Assembly: GCA_903632075.3 (NCBI GenBank)
Contig: CAHIKZ030005210.1
Span: 1,265,001-1,329,000 of the forward strand
DNA from: Acanthosepion pharaonis
Lineage: Eukaryota > Mollusca > Cephalopoda > Sepiida > Sepiidae
Length of the DNA stretch: 64,000 nt
Direction: 5' to 3'
The translations under genes were made by a program, and so were the position numbers. Positions 42,316-53,404 of this stretch are shown here, piece by piece. Position 1 is the first letter of the stretch; every line of letters begins with the position of its first letter. A model generated the notes under the pieces. That model saw nothing but the letters and a program-made list of their open reading frames with translations. It was not told where the DNA came from and made no database searches.

Positions 42316-42319
42316 AACA

Positions 42320-42945
42320 TCTAGCTCAGTCTGTTTATATACATATATTCATCTGTTTCTTTCTTTCTATCCCCATCAACCTAACTATTTTCTTGCTATG
42401 TGTTTGCATCTTTCTGTTCTTAGCGTACACACACCCACACACACACCTTTTTGTAATTTTTGAAATTAAGAATTATTATTATTATGTCTGAATTGAAAGA
42501 CATATAATAATGTATCTCTCTCAAGGTAAAAAAACCCTGTCAATCAGTATATTACTGGAAGATACCACTTTTTAAGGCAAGCAGACTTTGTGAATAAAGA
42601 GCTAAGTATTATGAAATTCAGCATTAATAAAAAAAAAAAAATGAGTAAAATATAAAATGTTCAAAGACTTATCTTCTGAGTTTGAGTTTTAAAAAAATTG
42701 GATTCAGGTCAATTCAGTACATTGAAATTTTTATTCACTTATATATAATTAATACAAGTAAAATGTTTGGCACTTAGCTGAGAGATGTTACCTTCAGCAT
42801 TCAGACTCCAGAGTTTTGTAGACAGATCATCTAGGAATTACTCCATCCACTCATCAGGGGGTATCAGCAATTGACTGTTTATATTTTTCCATTTTTATTT
42901 TTCTCTTTTTTATATGCACTTTTCATTGATGCAACATTTTTATTG
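42320..42945. other. Unassigned sequence with (CA)n
   Basis: Short (CA)n at 42427-42446. No element recognised. Confidence 0.45.
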
Positions 42946-42947
42946 CT

Positions 42948-42950
<3 letters not shown>

Positions 42951-43030
<80 letters not shown>
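42951..43030. repeat. (TA)n array, about 80 bp
   Basis: About 39 TA units. Confidence 0.95.
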
Positions 43031-43032
<2 letters not shown>

Positions 43033-43168
43033 GTGTGTGTTATTTTATTATATTACATCAAAAACATGTAAAACACTACACAAATCCAATCCTGTTTCAA
43101 TGTGTATTAACACATTAAATGTTATGAACATTGGAATTGAATTCTGTTCATTCTCAATTTACATGGAG

Positions 43169-43170
<2 letters not shown>

Positions 43171-43213
<43 letters not shown>
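43171..43213. repeat. (TA)n array
   Basis: About 21 TA units, followed by GAGAGAGAGC. Confidence 0.95.
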
Positions 43214-43214
<1 letters not shown>

Positions 43215-43222
<8 letters not shown>

Positions 43223-43650
43223 CTTAGACAAAGAATTAATAGTGCATTAATGTATTGGCACTCAGATTCTTCAGATATTAATGCAATATAAAACTCATGG
43301 TCCATCATTAACATAATATTGAAGTAAAGATGATCTGGGAATCGTTCAAAAAAAAAAAAAAAAAACTCTTGGCAGTAATGTTAAAATCAAAACCGTAGAA
43401 AAGCAAACAAAATCAATGTTTGAAAGACTGATGAAAGTTATAGAATGTCAACACCTGAATAATAAGATAATAAATTACTCAGATATATGTGGGCAGTCAT
43501 AAATGATACACCCATGAGCAAATGGTCTGAAATCAGAGAGGTCCATGGTTCTGTGCCATGTCCTAGTCTTGTGTGTGTTTGAACTGTTGTACTAAGTCCA
43601 AGAAGTCCATTATTTTTTGTCACAGCTGGAAGTAGGTTGGAAGGGGGTCA
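43215..43650. other. Unassigned sequence
   Basis: Includes a poly-A run (43349-43366). 43490-43620 has a B-box-like word on the minus strand (ACCATGGACC region) but no clear SINE structure. Confidence 0.4.
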
Positions 43651-43654
43651 GTTC

Positions 43655-43940
43655 CTTTCTTTGAGATGGTATGTGAAGTGGATTTGTTTTGCCTAAAGAA
43701 GGACCTACAAGGCAGCAGGTGGTTTGAATTCAGTTTTCCTTCTCCTAGACTGTTTGCCAACCAAGGCTATAGGGCTCATTCTGTCCTGCTATTTACCTAC
43801 AGCTGGAGGGAAGAAATGGATTCATACCTTTCCTTAAGGGTATTAGCACATAAGTAAATTCAATGAACTCGACTAGAATTCAAACTTGGCTCTCCGATTC
43901 CTCAATCTGAGCTGCTATCCATTACTCCACTGTTCCTCCA
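43655..43940 (-). mobile_element. SINE-A, tail type 2
   Basis: Minus-strand order: GGAGGAACAGTGGAGTAATG head (to 43940), B-box-like AGTTTGAATTCTAG, core (ACCCTTAAGGAAAGGTATGA; CCAGCTGTAGGTAAATAGCA), CTATAGCCTTGGTTGGCAAA, then CAGTCTAGGAGAAGGAAAAC, TGAATTCAAACC and GCTGCCTTG. Head complete, about 285 bp. Same tail as 25195-25487. Confidence 0.85.
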
Positions 43941-43944
43941 TATG

Positions 43945-45355
43945 GTGTGTGTGTGTGGGGGGGGCTTATGTTAATAAAATATATTTTTCTATGGCCAATA
44001 TCTTTTGGATTTATTTTTTAATAAAAAATCTATTGCGATTTGTTTGCATAACTAAACTTGAGAAACACAAACAAATCGTATATAAAACTTCTCAGGTTTT
44101 ATTATGAAAACAAAATGCAACAAATTTTGAGAAGAGCTGATTCTCTGTACATCATACACTGCATGTGACTATGTATACACAGATGTAATGTGTATGCCTA
44201 TGCTGTGAGTGAGTGGCTTACATGTGCTTTTGCTATTTAATGTATACGCAAGCACATACAATTTGACTTTCAAATAAGATATGTTCTCTTCCAATTCAAT
44301 CTGGACAACCTACTACCCTTAGCTGAGCAACAAGATATCTTTTAATAAATGTAGTATTTTAAATGGACAAACAATTTAGATTTTAAATTTCATCCTCTTG
44401 CCATCAGCAAAGCAAAGTCGTAAGGAGAGATATGATAATGAAACTTGTATGTTATATTGCCCACATTGTACAATTAGTGTATCACAGGTCCAAATAATTT
44501 CAGATAATCTAATGCAATCATTGCAATGTTTCTCTACCTAAAGCCTGCTTTTAACCACCAGAAACGGTTTGGTTTTATAGTTTTTGAAGCCTGTAAATAA
44601 TATGGATATTAAAAAAAAAAAATTATTAAACAAGTATGATATTTTGCATCTCGGATCCTGGATACTTTTGACGGTTGCCATAAAAGAAAAAAAAGCCATT
44701 AAACAATTTGATTGGGGTTTGAATGTTGCTTAAAAAGATGTTGTTTGGGATCCTATTTTACCTTTTTTGAAAATCAGTAATTTTTTTTTTTTTTGTCCTA
44801 AATTTGGACACTTGTCTCTCGCATTACATCGAAGAAATTTTGTGAACAATCATAAAAATGGCAGCTACTTTAGATAAATGGCAGAACTGTTGTGTGTATT
44901 CTGTTCTTTGCCCAAAACACCTCCCTAAGTCTGCCCAGATGAGCAAATGTCAGAATGCTTTTTTTTTAATCTTTTCTTGGCTGGACTGAGAACTTTTCAG
45001 CATCCTCTTGTACATTAGAAGTTGTGGGTTACCTCACTTGTCTTTGCCAAAATGTCTGTTAGGTGGCGCTGTTTAAGTACAATAAAAAGACAAAAATTTT
45101 CCACCCGCTTCCTTCCAGAGGTATCAAAACATAGATGAAGGTGTCCCAGCTAAGTAACGTTGCTTTCTCCAGTCAACTGATGATTGAACGCTTAAACACA
45201 CACACTGTATCAAACAAAGATATGCACAATTATTAATAGTTAAAGTTTTTAATGTCTTCTTTTCTTTTCATCTGTGAACACTCTGGTTATGACTTTTTTG
45301 TAAGTCTATGTTCCTGTTTTTTCAAATTTCCTTTTGTTCAATAATAATAAAAAAG
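43945..45355. other. Unassigned, 1.4 kb
   Basis: No repeat partners. 44810-45140 is slightly richer in G+C and contains TAGGTGGCGC near 45059-45068, which matches the inner part of the vertebrate CTCF consensus. No coding evidence. It could be old single-copy DNA. Confidence 0.35.
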
Positions 45356-45361
45356 GCATTA

Positions 45362-46000
45362 CCGTATTTGATGGCATAAGACACACTTTTTTTTACTAAA
45401 AATATCTTTTAAAATTCCCCTGTGTCTTATATGCCATATGTAGGTTTAAAATTTGTGATAGTCTGCTGAAATTGCTACCTGGCAACTCCTATTAGCTTAG
45501 ACTTTAGAGTAACTTTCATATACCTATTATGCAGATTAAAAGTGTTAGTGATAATATTCATTATATTAATTTCATCAAGTTTGATATTAGTACTTTGTTT
45601 CATTAAAATTATACAGAAGATGTGGGATTATTTAAAGACGATGATAGTATTTATGAAAATGAGTTTCAGAGTTTTGATAACGAAGACGACAAATTTTATG
45701 GATTTGAAGATGAATAAAATTTTAATGGTAACTGTATTGTTTTGCTTTGCTCAATTGTAATAATTACTTGATTTTTGTTTTGTTTTTTTTATCTTTGGAT
45801 ATAATAAAGTTTTTTTAGGCTTGTGTTCTTTTTTTTCCTATTATTTTTTGTTTAATTTTAATCATGGCTTGTTTAACCAAAATAATACCTCATAAATATA
45901 GCCTAGGTTGTACCATTTACTAATAATTTTACTAATTACTAATTTTTTCTTGATTTGCCCTGCTGAAATTGGTGTGCATCTTATATGCCGTCAAATATGG
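45362..46000 (+). mobile_element. Internally deleted pogo-like element
   Basis: Ends are inverted: CCGTATTTGATGGCATAAGA at the left and, reading back, CCATATTTGACGGCATATAA at the right, flanked by TA (45360-45361, 46001-46002), which suits the Tc1/mariner/pogo superfamily. Inside, 45613-45717 encodes YTEDVGLFKDDDSIYENEF, then QSFDNEDDKFYGFEDE and a stop, resembling the acidic C-terminal tail after the DDE domain of pogo/Tigger transposases. The N-terminal DNA-binding and catalytic parts are gone. Length 639 bp. Confidence 0.72.
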
Positions 46001-46009
46001 TAATTTGTT

Positions 46010-46500
46010 TTAGTTCTTGAAATAGTGCCCCCCCCAAAAAAAAAAATTGATTTTACAACATCTGCAATAAGGGTAAAAAATCAAAATAATTCAGTAGCTT
46101 CATTTTTCAATTTGCTAAAGATGTAATTAGTATTTATGTCTTTTTAAAACATTTAACAGTTTCTAGCATAACATACAAACTTCAGTTCTAGAAGGTTCCA
46201 GAAAATCATAGTACTATTATACTTAAATATGATTTTAGAAATTTTGTCTTTGGGTGACATTTAAAAAAATAAACTAAATTAAACACTTCTTAATTATTTT
46301 TGAACAAAAGTTCATTGAATTATCATACAGGAAATCAATTATTTTACAAAATGTCAAAAAGTCATAACCCTAGTGTACACATTAATGTAATTTCTCTCTT
46401 TTTGTAATACATGTATTAATTATCATTTGTTTAAATTCAATGTGTTGGTGTCTTGTTTTTACACAGACTCACATGAGTCTGCCAAATATTGTTTGCTGGC
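46010..46500. other. Unassigned AT-rich sequence
   Basis: No element recognised. A small palindrome AGACTCACATGAGTCT lies at 46466-46481. Confidence 0.5.
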
Positions 46501-46507
46501 CAGATGT

Positions 46508-46820
46508 CAGAGACACATTGGAGTAATGGATGGTGGTTTGGATTGAGGAATCAGAGAGCCAAGTTCGAATTCCAGTTGAATCCATTACATTCACTTATGT
46601 GCTAATACTCTTGGGAAAGGTATGAATTCTCTTCTTCTCCACCCCCAGTTATGGGTAAATAGCAGGGCAGACTGGGTACTATAGCCTTGGATGGCAACTG
46701 GTCTTTCACAGAAAGAAATGGCAACCTACTGCAGGAAAAATCTGCCTCTTTAGTCATGTATCGAAAGATACATAATCGCTTAAGTTTGTATCATGCATGG
46801 TACATAACTGATTGGTCAGA
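46508..46820 (+). mobile_element. SINE-A, tail type 1, complete, plus strand
   Basis: The only complete plus-strand copy. A-box-like TTGGAGTAATGGATGG (46519-46534), B-box-like AAGTTCGAATTCC (46561-46573), core (ACTCTTGGGAAAGGTATGAA; CCCAGTTATGGGTAAATAGC), TATAGCCTTGGATGGCAACT, AAATGGCAACCTACTGCAGG, hairpin ATGTATC GAAA GATACAT (46756-46773), and a 3' end TACATAACTGATTGG. It is about 310 bp and shows the head-core-tail order directly. Confidence 0.9.
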
Positions 46821-46824
46821 TGTC

Positions 46825-47470
46825 TGAGGAGGCATAAATTGAATCCATTCCATCCTCACAACAAAGTAGAAATTCCCCCTTTTTTTATTTTTGTTTGTTT
46901 TTTTTTGTTTTTTCATCTAAATAAAAAGAAAACAGCAATTTATAAGCAAATATTTTTTATGGAGTCACTTAGAATGAAAAAGCAAAATTGTGCATGTCAT
47001 TAGTAAATATTTTTCTATTTGTTTTTACTTTAAGGAATTAATGGCTTCTGGACAAACATTCTTTAATGTAAAAAAACAACCAACAAAACCTTACATGATT
47101 TATAGATTGTATTTTCCCCCCTTTTATTAATTAGTTTTGTTTCACTTTGTTCATTTCTTATTTTCTAATAAATGTCATGATTATTTTAACACAGCCAGTA
47201 ACATCCATTAAGCACTCATCTTAGTGGATGTTTAAATTGCTTTTCCGTGATTACCGTTTGTGTTGAATGAATCGGTCTGTTAACTCCTTACCTACATAAT
47301 AAAATAAAAAGTTGAACCTATGAGCAACAACTCATTTCCGCCTTTCTTTGGATCCTATCAGCCATTGGATTAGATTTTTCAGAAGAGGCAGGTTCTGCTG
47401 ATGTAGCCCCATCTCTAGAACGTGATTGTGTATGGTAGACATTGATACACTCACTTTTACTCTTTATAAA
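46825..47470. other. Unassigned sequence
   Basis: Contains T-rich runs. 47320-47470 is moderately G+C-rich and immediately precedes an L3 end; its open frames have no motif. Confidence 0.4.
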
Positions 47471-47471
47471 C

Positions 47472-47690
47472 CTTAAAGATGGCTTGGAAAACTTAACCCT
47501 CACAGAGCATATTCAGGGCAAGAGACATATGGGAAAGCAGTTACTTAGTGAGATTGTGTAAAAGAATGGTAGGGGTGGGGAGACCTTAGTAAAAGGATAA
47601 AAATTGCAAAGGGCCACAGGGATAGGAAGTATTGGAGAGCCATGATTACATATATCCAGAAGGGACACAACACATAGAAGATCTAAAGGG
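47472..47690 (+). mobile_element. LINE family L3, 3' end
   Basis: Words GATGGCTTGGAAAACTTAAC, CCCTCACAGAGCATATTCAG, ATTGGAGAGCCATGATTACA and TATCCAGAAGGGACACAACA are the L3 3' end. Coding is too eroded for more than short remnants. Confidence 0.78.
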
Positions 47691-47715
47691 CCAAATTTGT
47701 TTGTTCTTGATAGTT

Positions 47716-48130
47716 TTTTTTTTTTTTATCATTTTACCCCAAGCAAGGGGTTACTGAGTGTGAAAGAATAAGAAAAAGAAAAACATTCTTAAAGAGTGAG
47801 AACTGAAAAATGAAAGAAATGAAATCAAAGAGACAATAGATAATGATTGACATTGTGTTAAAATTTTTGAAAATCAAAGTTGACTGGAAAGCAAGAAGCT
47901 GGAAAAGAGTTCCACAGGTGAGAGATGCGAGAAAAGAAACTATTAGCATAGAACTTATGATGGGACCTAGTTGCCAATCTAGTACAGTGCTTAAAGTCAT
48001 AAAGTCTAGGTCCCATAGTGAAAAGTTTATCAGAACAATTACCATGAAGAGGTACATTACCGCAGTGGGACATCGACTGAAGTCGGGATGCCAGATGTTG
48101 GTCCCAATTATGTGTTGGAATGATGGCAAA
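47716..48130 (-). mobile_element. LINE family L2, 3' end with poly(A)
   Basis: The minus strand encodes CSDKLFTMGPRLYDFKHCTR, LATRSHHKFYANSFFSRISH and LWNSFPASCFPVNFDFQKF, the C-terminal block of L2, then a 3' end AGTAACCCCTTGCTTGGGGT, 'aaaatgat' and A12 (47716-47729 as T). Reading frame changes occur once. The C-terminal block aligns with 57590-57830. Confidence 0.85.
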
Positions 48131-48134
48131 AAAA

Positions 48135-48430
48135 AAACTCCCCTTTCCCCAATTTTTAGGCAAAACTACACAAAATCATTCTGGGATTTCTTCCTAAGCA
48201 ATAAGATTGGCCACTTCTCAGTCTCATCTGACTCAGTCCTGACTAATTTCTTAAATATTCAGGCTATTAGATGAAAATAAATAAATATACTGTTTAATAA
48301 ATAAATGGAATGTCTAGACAAATATGAATATACACTAAAAATGTTTAAGTAATATATAAGAAATATAGTTTTAAGGTGTGCTATATTTATGGGATAAAGT
48401 GCTCAATATCAGAAATAGTGTATATAAATA
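48135..48430. other. Unassigned sequence
   Basis: No repeat partner. Confidence 0.5.
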
Positions 48431-48437
48431 TAAAAGG

Positions 48438-48556
48438 GAACATTGAAGTCAACACTCAGAGGTGACAGGCTGTTTTATGCTAGACACAATCATCAGGCCA
48501 ACGATTGTGTCTAGCATGAGACAGCCTGATGCCACTGAGTGTTGACTTCAATGTTC
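48438..48556. repeat. Palindrome, 54-bp arms (family H)
   Basis: Arm 48438-48491 and arm 48503-48556 are inverted copies with about six mismatches and an 11-nt loop. Each arm reads GAACATTGAAGTCAACACTC from the outside. The left arm, read on the minus strand, holds CTGATGA (48490-48496), AAAACAG (48470-48476) and GUC (48464-48466) in hammerhead order. Two head-to-head family H copies or a foldback element. Confidence 0.85.
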
Positions 48557-48859
48557 ACTCATATATACATACAAGCCTGTATCACTGTATCACAGCTCAT
48601 CAGTGTGGCTAGACATCCAATAGTTTCAAGCCTGGATTGAAATTTGACTGATTTGGCATCAGTCAGAGATTCTATTCCTAAGCTATCAGTGCACATCAGA
48701 GAAAGGGAAATTTTTAATGTAGCATGTATGTGATGAATACAAATGCCAGTAACCAATGGTGCTCAATTCATAACTGAAGAGTGATGTATTAATAGCAGGA
48801 GCAGCTACTGTTTTTTAAAATTACCCCTTTTTCTAGAGTTTTCAAATGAGAGCATAAAT

Positions 48860-49000
48860 AATATATATATATATATATATATGTGTGTGAATATATTTTT
48901 ATATATTTTTATATGTGTGTACATGGGTATATGTATGTGTGTATACGCCTATGTATATACGTGTATATGTTATTGTGTGTATTCGCATGTGTTTTTGAAC
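48860..49000. repeat. (TA)n with (TG)-rich flank
   Basis: About 12 TA units at 48858-48882 and degenerate (TG)/(TATG) words to about 49000. Confidence 0.85.
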
Positions 49001-49004
49001 ATAG

Positions 49005-49395
49005 AAATATAGGTCCTTGCTGGATTAGATAATCGTTATATTTATCTTCATATATTTATATTTGATTTGTAACCTGTAGTCGATATTAAATTTGTCAAAT
49101 TTTCTCAATTACAAAGTGGCCCTTTAAGTAAACGCAATTTTACTTTCCTTCATCCCATCTCTCTCCCCCACCTAGTCTTTTCCTCCCTCTTATTCTAACA
49201 TTAGATTGTCTATGGTGTGTGTATGTCACCATGAAATGTATCTTTATGCATTAGACATCCGTCAACATTCATTTTTTCTCTTAATTAAACCCCTTCCACC
49301 CATCTCTCCTAAAATTCTCTCTGTTATGGTTTAATCTCCTCCTCCTCATACTTACACTCTCTCTAAATTCTGTTTTTATTTCCGGAGGGTTTTTT
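49005..49395. other. Unassigned, pyrimidine-rich
   Basis: 49140-49380 is rich in C and T. No motif or partner found. Confidence 0.45.
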
Positions 49396-49399
49396 TTCT

Positions 49400-49464
49400 G
49401 TTTTCTTTTTGAATTTGTAGGTCTGATGAATTATGACCATGGAATATTAGTGTTTAAGCCTTTT

Positions 49465-49467
<3 letters not shown>
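49400..49467 (+). repeat. Family G repeat ending in (TA)n
   Basis: TTTGAATTTGTAGGTCTGAT, ATTATGACCATGGAATATTA, GTGTTTAAGCCTTTTTATTA then (TA)n. A shortened version of 21270-21384. Confidence 0.7.

Positions 49468-49517
<50 letters not shown>
49468..49517. repeat. (TA)n array between family G and S2
   Basis: About 24 TA units. It is at the 3' end of both the plus-strand family G repeat and the minus-strand S2 SINE, so one array serves as the tail of both. Confidence 0.92.
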
Positions 49518-49519
<2 letters not shown>

Positions 49520-49975
49520 GGATAGCTACTTCTTTCTGAGTATGTCTGTCTGCTAACTTGAGTGACTATCTAATTCCTGGTGCAGATTCCTGCTTAGGCA
49601 TATTTGTGTTTCTTCAATGCTCGGCCAGCCTGTGGTTTATACTACAACTATGCTGACTTTAAAATTTCTAGGAGAGAGTGCTTAATCTGGAATGACGACT
49701 AGAACAAGGATAGCATACTCAAACCCTCAATCACGATGACTTGTGACTTTGTGCTATCACAACACTTGATGGCTTCCTTACAATTCCATCTACTCAGTTT
49801 TACTTTCAAGGCTCGTTTCAAACTGTTGTTTGGTTTTCCAACATATCAATGTTGAATGTAGTCCAATATTATCAAAAAGTCACCTTCTTGATAAATTGAA
49901 AATGGTGTGATTTGAACCTGGGTCTTGGTGTCAGAACACTAAGGTTCTAATCCTTCAGCCATATGTCCATTCTAT
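49518..49975 (-). mobile_element. SINE family S2, copy 3
   Basis: Minus-strand head with an A-box-like ATGGCTGAAGGATTAG (about 49948-49964) and a strong B-box-like CCCAGGTTCAAATCAC (about 49909-49925). The body has AATTTATCAAGAAGGTGAC, GCTTGTGATAG..ACAAAGTCACAA-type words and GTTGTAGTATAAACCACAGG, ending at the (TA)n tail. Confidence 0.8.
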
Positions 49976-50164
49976 AAACTTAGCATATTTAGGGAGAAAC
50001 CTTTCTATTAGGCATGCTTCATTAAATAGAATGAACAATGAATGTCTGTTTAGCTTATGCTGAGTGTAAAACATGACTGGTCTGACCAGGTGACATGGCA
50101 GCATTGTTTTCACATTTCAATGACAAATGAAACCGTACAGAAATTTAAAAAAATGCTTTTGACA

Positions 50165-50510
50165 AAATTTGAAAATGAACTGAACGTGTGGGCAATGACA
50201 AAGTTTTAGAGAAAATGTAAACGAAAAGGACACTTATATTATACATAGCATCAGAAAAAGACAATTGAAATTTCTAGGGACATAATGAGAAAAAGCTACC
50301 TGGAAAATTTAACACTCAGAGGACATATTGAACACAAGAGGGTCAGAGGAACGTACATAACCTACCTAATGAGCTTGTGTAAATGGTTGGCAGAACAGGA
50401 ATTAGGAGATATAGCAAAGAGATAAAATTTTCTAAGGGCTACAAAAGTTAGGAAATTGAGAACCATGATTGATTACACTCCAGAGGACAAGACACATAGA
50501 ATAAAAAGAA
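50165..50510 (+). mobile_element. LINE family L3, 3' end, first of two
   Basis: Encodes remnants of ELNVWAMTKF.EKM, then KRQLKFLGT-like, NLTLRGHIEHKRVRGTYITY and LMSLCKWLAEQELGDI, and ends with GAACCATGATTGATTACACT and CCAGAGGACAAGACACATAG. Confidence 0.82.
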
Positions 50511-50515
50511 CAAGA

Positions 50516-50665
50516 ATGAGCTTGTGTGAATGGTGGGTAGGACAGGCTTTTGGAGAGATAGAAAAAAGACAAAATTTACAAAAAGCTACAAAGGACAGGA
50601 ATTGAGGGAGAGCCATGATTGCCCATGTCTTGAAGGGATATGGCACATAGATGAAGATTATTTTA
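50516..50665 (+). mobile_element. LINE family L3, 3' end, second in tandem
   Basis: Immediately after the first end, ATGAGCTTGTGTGAATGGTG restarts within the same region of the element and runs to GAGAGCCATGATTGCCCATG, TCTTGAAGGGATATGGCACA. The two copies are diverged from each other, so this is not a very recent slippage. Confidence 0.8.
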
Positions 50666-50669
50666 ATTG

Positions 50670-51320
50670 GGAAGCCACTTTTAGTTTGGTGTCTAGTCTC
50701 TACTACTTAAGCTACTTAATTTCTACTATTTTTCTTAGCTTTTTTCATTCATCTATCTCCTTGACTTTCTCTGAGTTTCTTCCCATTTCCAGATAGGACC
50801 AATGTTTTGTCTCTGGTATCATAATGATTGTTAGTGGATTTGCTGAGAGAAAAGTTAAACAAACCATTCCTCTTAGCCATTCTACCTGATCCAGGAAACA
50901 GCAGTAAAAAGCTGTTATCCTTTTTGTCATCCTTGACATTGATAATAAAGCTTATCTATTTTGCAGATATTGAATTTTGTTTTTCTTCATCTAATTTTTG
51001 TCTGATAACTGTTCAGAAGAGTATATTTTATTTTTTTTAGTAAAGAGTTGTGTTGTGCTGACAGATTTGTCAATATGCATGATTTCATCAATTTTACTGA
51101 TAATCATAAAAAAAAATTCCATTCAATATAAATTCAGTTTGAAATATACCGAAGTATTTTGCTTATTGTAAATATTAAATTTAATCTTTTAGCTTGCAAT
51201 TAAAACTAAAATAAAAGCTTCAAGAAAGATTTTTTTTATTTTTAAAAAGCATTTTAATACTTAGATATAATGTTATTTTTTAATTTTGTTGGTGAACGAA
51301 TTACCTACCTACATATACAT
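50670..51320. other. Unassigned sequence
   Basis: No element recognised. Open frames without domains. Confidence 0.5.

Positions 51321-51324
<4 letters not shown>

Positions 51325-51371
<47 letters not shown>
51325..51371. repeat. (TA)n array
   Basis: About 22 TA units, then (TG)n and (GA)-rich sequence to 51410. Confidence 0.95.
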
Positions 51372-51374
<3 letters not shown>

Positions 51375-51378
<4 letters not shown>

Positions 51379-51895
51379 ATATATGAGAGAGCGAGAGACA
51401 GAAAGAGAGCTAACACAGTAAATGCCTCAATGAAAATCTTTTTGAGTAATCCAAAGAAGGGAAAAAAATCATCATTATAATAATTAATAATTATTATTCT
51501 TATTATAATTGAACTATGATGGTTTTAAGATTCCTTGCTGTCATTTTTTGTTTGTCTTTTTCTATTTTTTTTAATCACATATTTGACCTTTTATTTTAAG
51601 GTTAAGGTCAAATGTGATAAGGTGAAGTATTAAGTCATTTGATAATATTCAAAATTAACAAATGGTAGGAAAAAGACAAAAGCAACAGGAAAACTTTTCA
51701 AATTCTGGTATATTTTTTTTTTTTAGAATGTCTACTTCTAGCAATATAGTTTAATTTTCAAAATTAAATTGTTCCAAGATATTGACAAGAATGAATATTT
51801 TTTATTTTTTTTATTCTAAAAACCTAGGATGAAAAAATTAAATTATATTTTTTTTCCCTCTCTTTGATTATGTTCTGTTTACATTTACAAAAAAT
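51375..51895. other. Unassigned; one small palindrome
   Basis: ATCACATATTTGACCTT (51574-51590) and AAGGTCAAATGTGAT (51604-51618) form an imperfect inverted repeat with a 13-nt spacer. Otherwise AT-rich with no partner. Confidence 0.5.
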
Positions 51896-51898
51896 CAC

Positions 51899-52290
51899 AT
51901 GGCTAAGTGGTAAGAATCTAGTCATGAAACATGGGTTTTAACGTCACCAAATTTGATTTGTTAAGGAGGTGACTTCCAGATACCATTATTCTAGGAAGGC
52001 AATCCTAGCACATGGCACCTTTGGAAAGTACCAATAAGGTATACTGCAGGTCAAATGCAGCCTTGTAAGTGAAATTGGTTAGATGGATCAGTTTGGAACT
52101 GTAGATGCTTGTGTTGTTGCAAGTCATCACGATGTGGGGATTGCAGTTTACTTGCTTGGCTTAAAGAATTGCTCATATCAGCTTGTGCACTCTCATATAG
52201 AAACTGTAACTAAGGTCTGCTCAGTATAGTTACAGACATTTGTAATATGAATTAGCTAGCCGCCTAGCTGATCAGTGTGCCAGCAAATAA
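51899..52290 (+). mobile_element. SINE family S2, copy 4, without (TA)n tail
   Basis: Begins with an A-box-like TGGCTAAGTGGTAAG (51900-51914) and a B-box-like GGGTTTTAACGTC (51933-51945), the best head of the family. Body words GGCAATCCTAGCACATGGCA, CCTTGTAAGTGAAATTGG, GCAAGTCATCACGATG and AACTGTAACTAAGGTCTGCT match copy 1. It ends at about 'gtgccagcaaata' and has lost its tail. Confidence 0.82.
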
Positions 52291-52512
52291 GTAGTAGCCA
52301 TAATTATTATTACATTTATAAATGTTTTGAATTAGGAGTTAGTTACTGTAGAATAAGAAGCTATGGTGGTTCTATCTATTTGTAGTGAATATCAATTAAA
52401 TTTATTTGTTCAATTGACAGGCTCATAAAGAAAAGCAAGAAGAGAGGACTAACTATTAACTATGTAAAAAAGAATGTATAATTGTCAGCAAAAGAGCCTG
52501 AGGTGTGAACTA

Positions 52513-53394
52513 CAGCGTGCGATGGGTAAATTGTCGCCATTATATATTTTTAATTTTGCTTATATATATTGTTTGTTTTTGATTTTGTTGACTGCATGGT
52601 ATAGTAGGGTCAATTGGGCACCATCTGTGAGAAAAAGAGGACCATGATGCAATTCACTCCACCAGAAATTTGAAAACGGCATGCTGTACTGCTTAGCGTT
52701 CATGCTGAAAGCTCCAATATGAACATTTCAGAGTGTTTTGGTGTTAATCTGAGGATAGTACAGAGGATTCAGAAAAAGTTGAATGAGTCTAATGGTGATT
52801 ACGTAAGGTTTTTGGGGTGATCACAAATGATGGTGATATTATAGTTTCATTCATCTTTCTACAGGGCCTCAGACTCAACACAGAGACCTACATGAAGTGC
52901 CTTGAGGAGATAGTGCTGCCTGGAGTCAAGAGGGTGGCTGCTGGAAGACTCCTATGTCTGGCAACAGGACTCTGCACCATACCACACAAGCAGGCGAATA
53001 TAGTCATAGCTGTCAGACAATTTCTGCAGCCACATCACCCCTTACATCTGGCCACCTAACTCTCCAGACTACAATCACTTTGATTATTATGTGTGGAGTG
53101 CAGTTGAACAAGAGATCAACAAAACTCATTGTAACATGAAAGATGAGCTGAAGGCAAGGATTATGGCAGCAATCACCAACTTATACTAGGAGACCGTCCA
53201 GAAGAGTTACAGGAGATTCCAGAGTTGCCTGGAGGCTGTGGTTGAAGTCAATGGTGATTTTATTTAATGATTTAACCTCTTAGTATTTCAAGATATTTTT
53301 ATGTAATTTTGGTAAATATATCTGTTAAAATGAAATGTCAGTGTTATATTCATTTTTGCATAATTTAGAATACAATTTATCCATCACTACCCTG
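52513..53394 (+). mobile_element. Mariner-like element, DD37D type, internally deleted (copy d)
   Basis: TA on both sides (52511-52512, 53395-53396). TIRs start CAGCGTGCGATGGGTAAATT and, inverted, AATTTATCCATCACTACCCTG. The centre between the HTH region and ITNDGDIIVSFIFLQGLRLN is deleted (compare copy c). The catalytic region has RVAAGR, a WQQDSAPYHTSRR frame and a DYYVWSAVEQEINK frame with DD37D spacing. About 882 bp; non-autonomous. Confidence 0.9.
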
Positions 53395-53404
53395 TACATA
53401 TTGG

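Noticed and set aside
45055..45072. CTCF-like insulator site (TAGGTGGCGC)
   Set aside because: Only the inner ten positions fit, the flank does not, and one such match in 64 kb is unremarkable.
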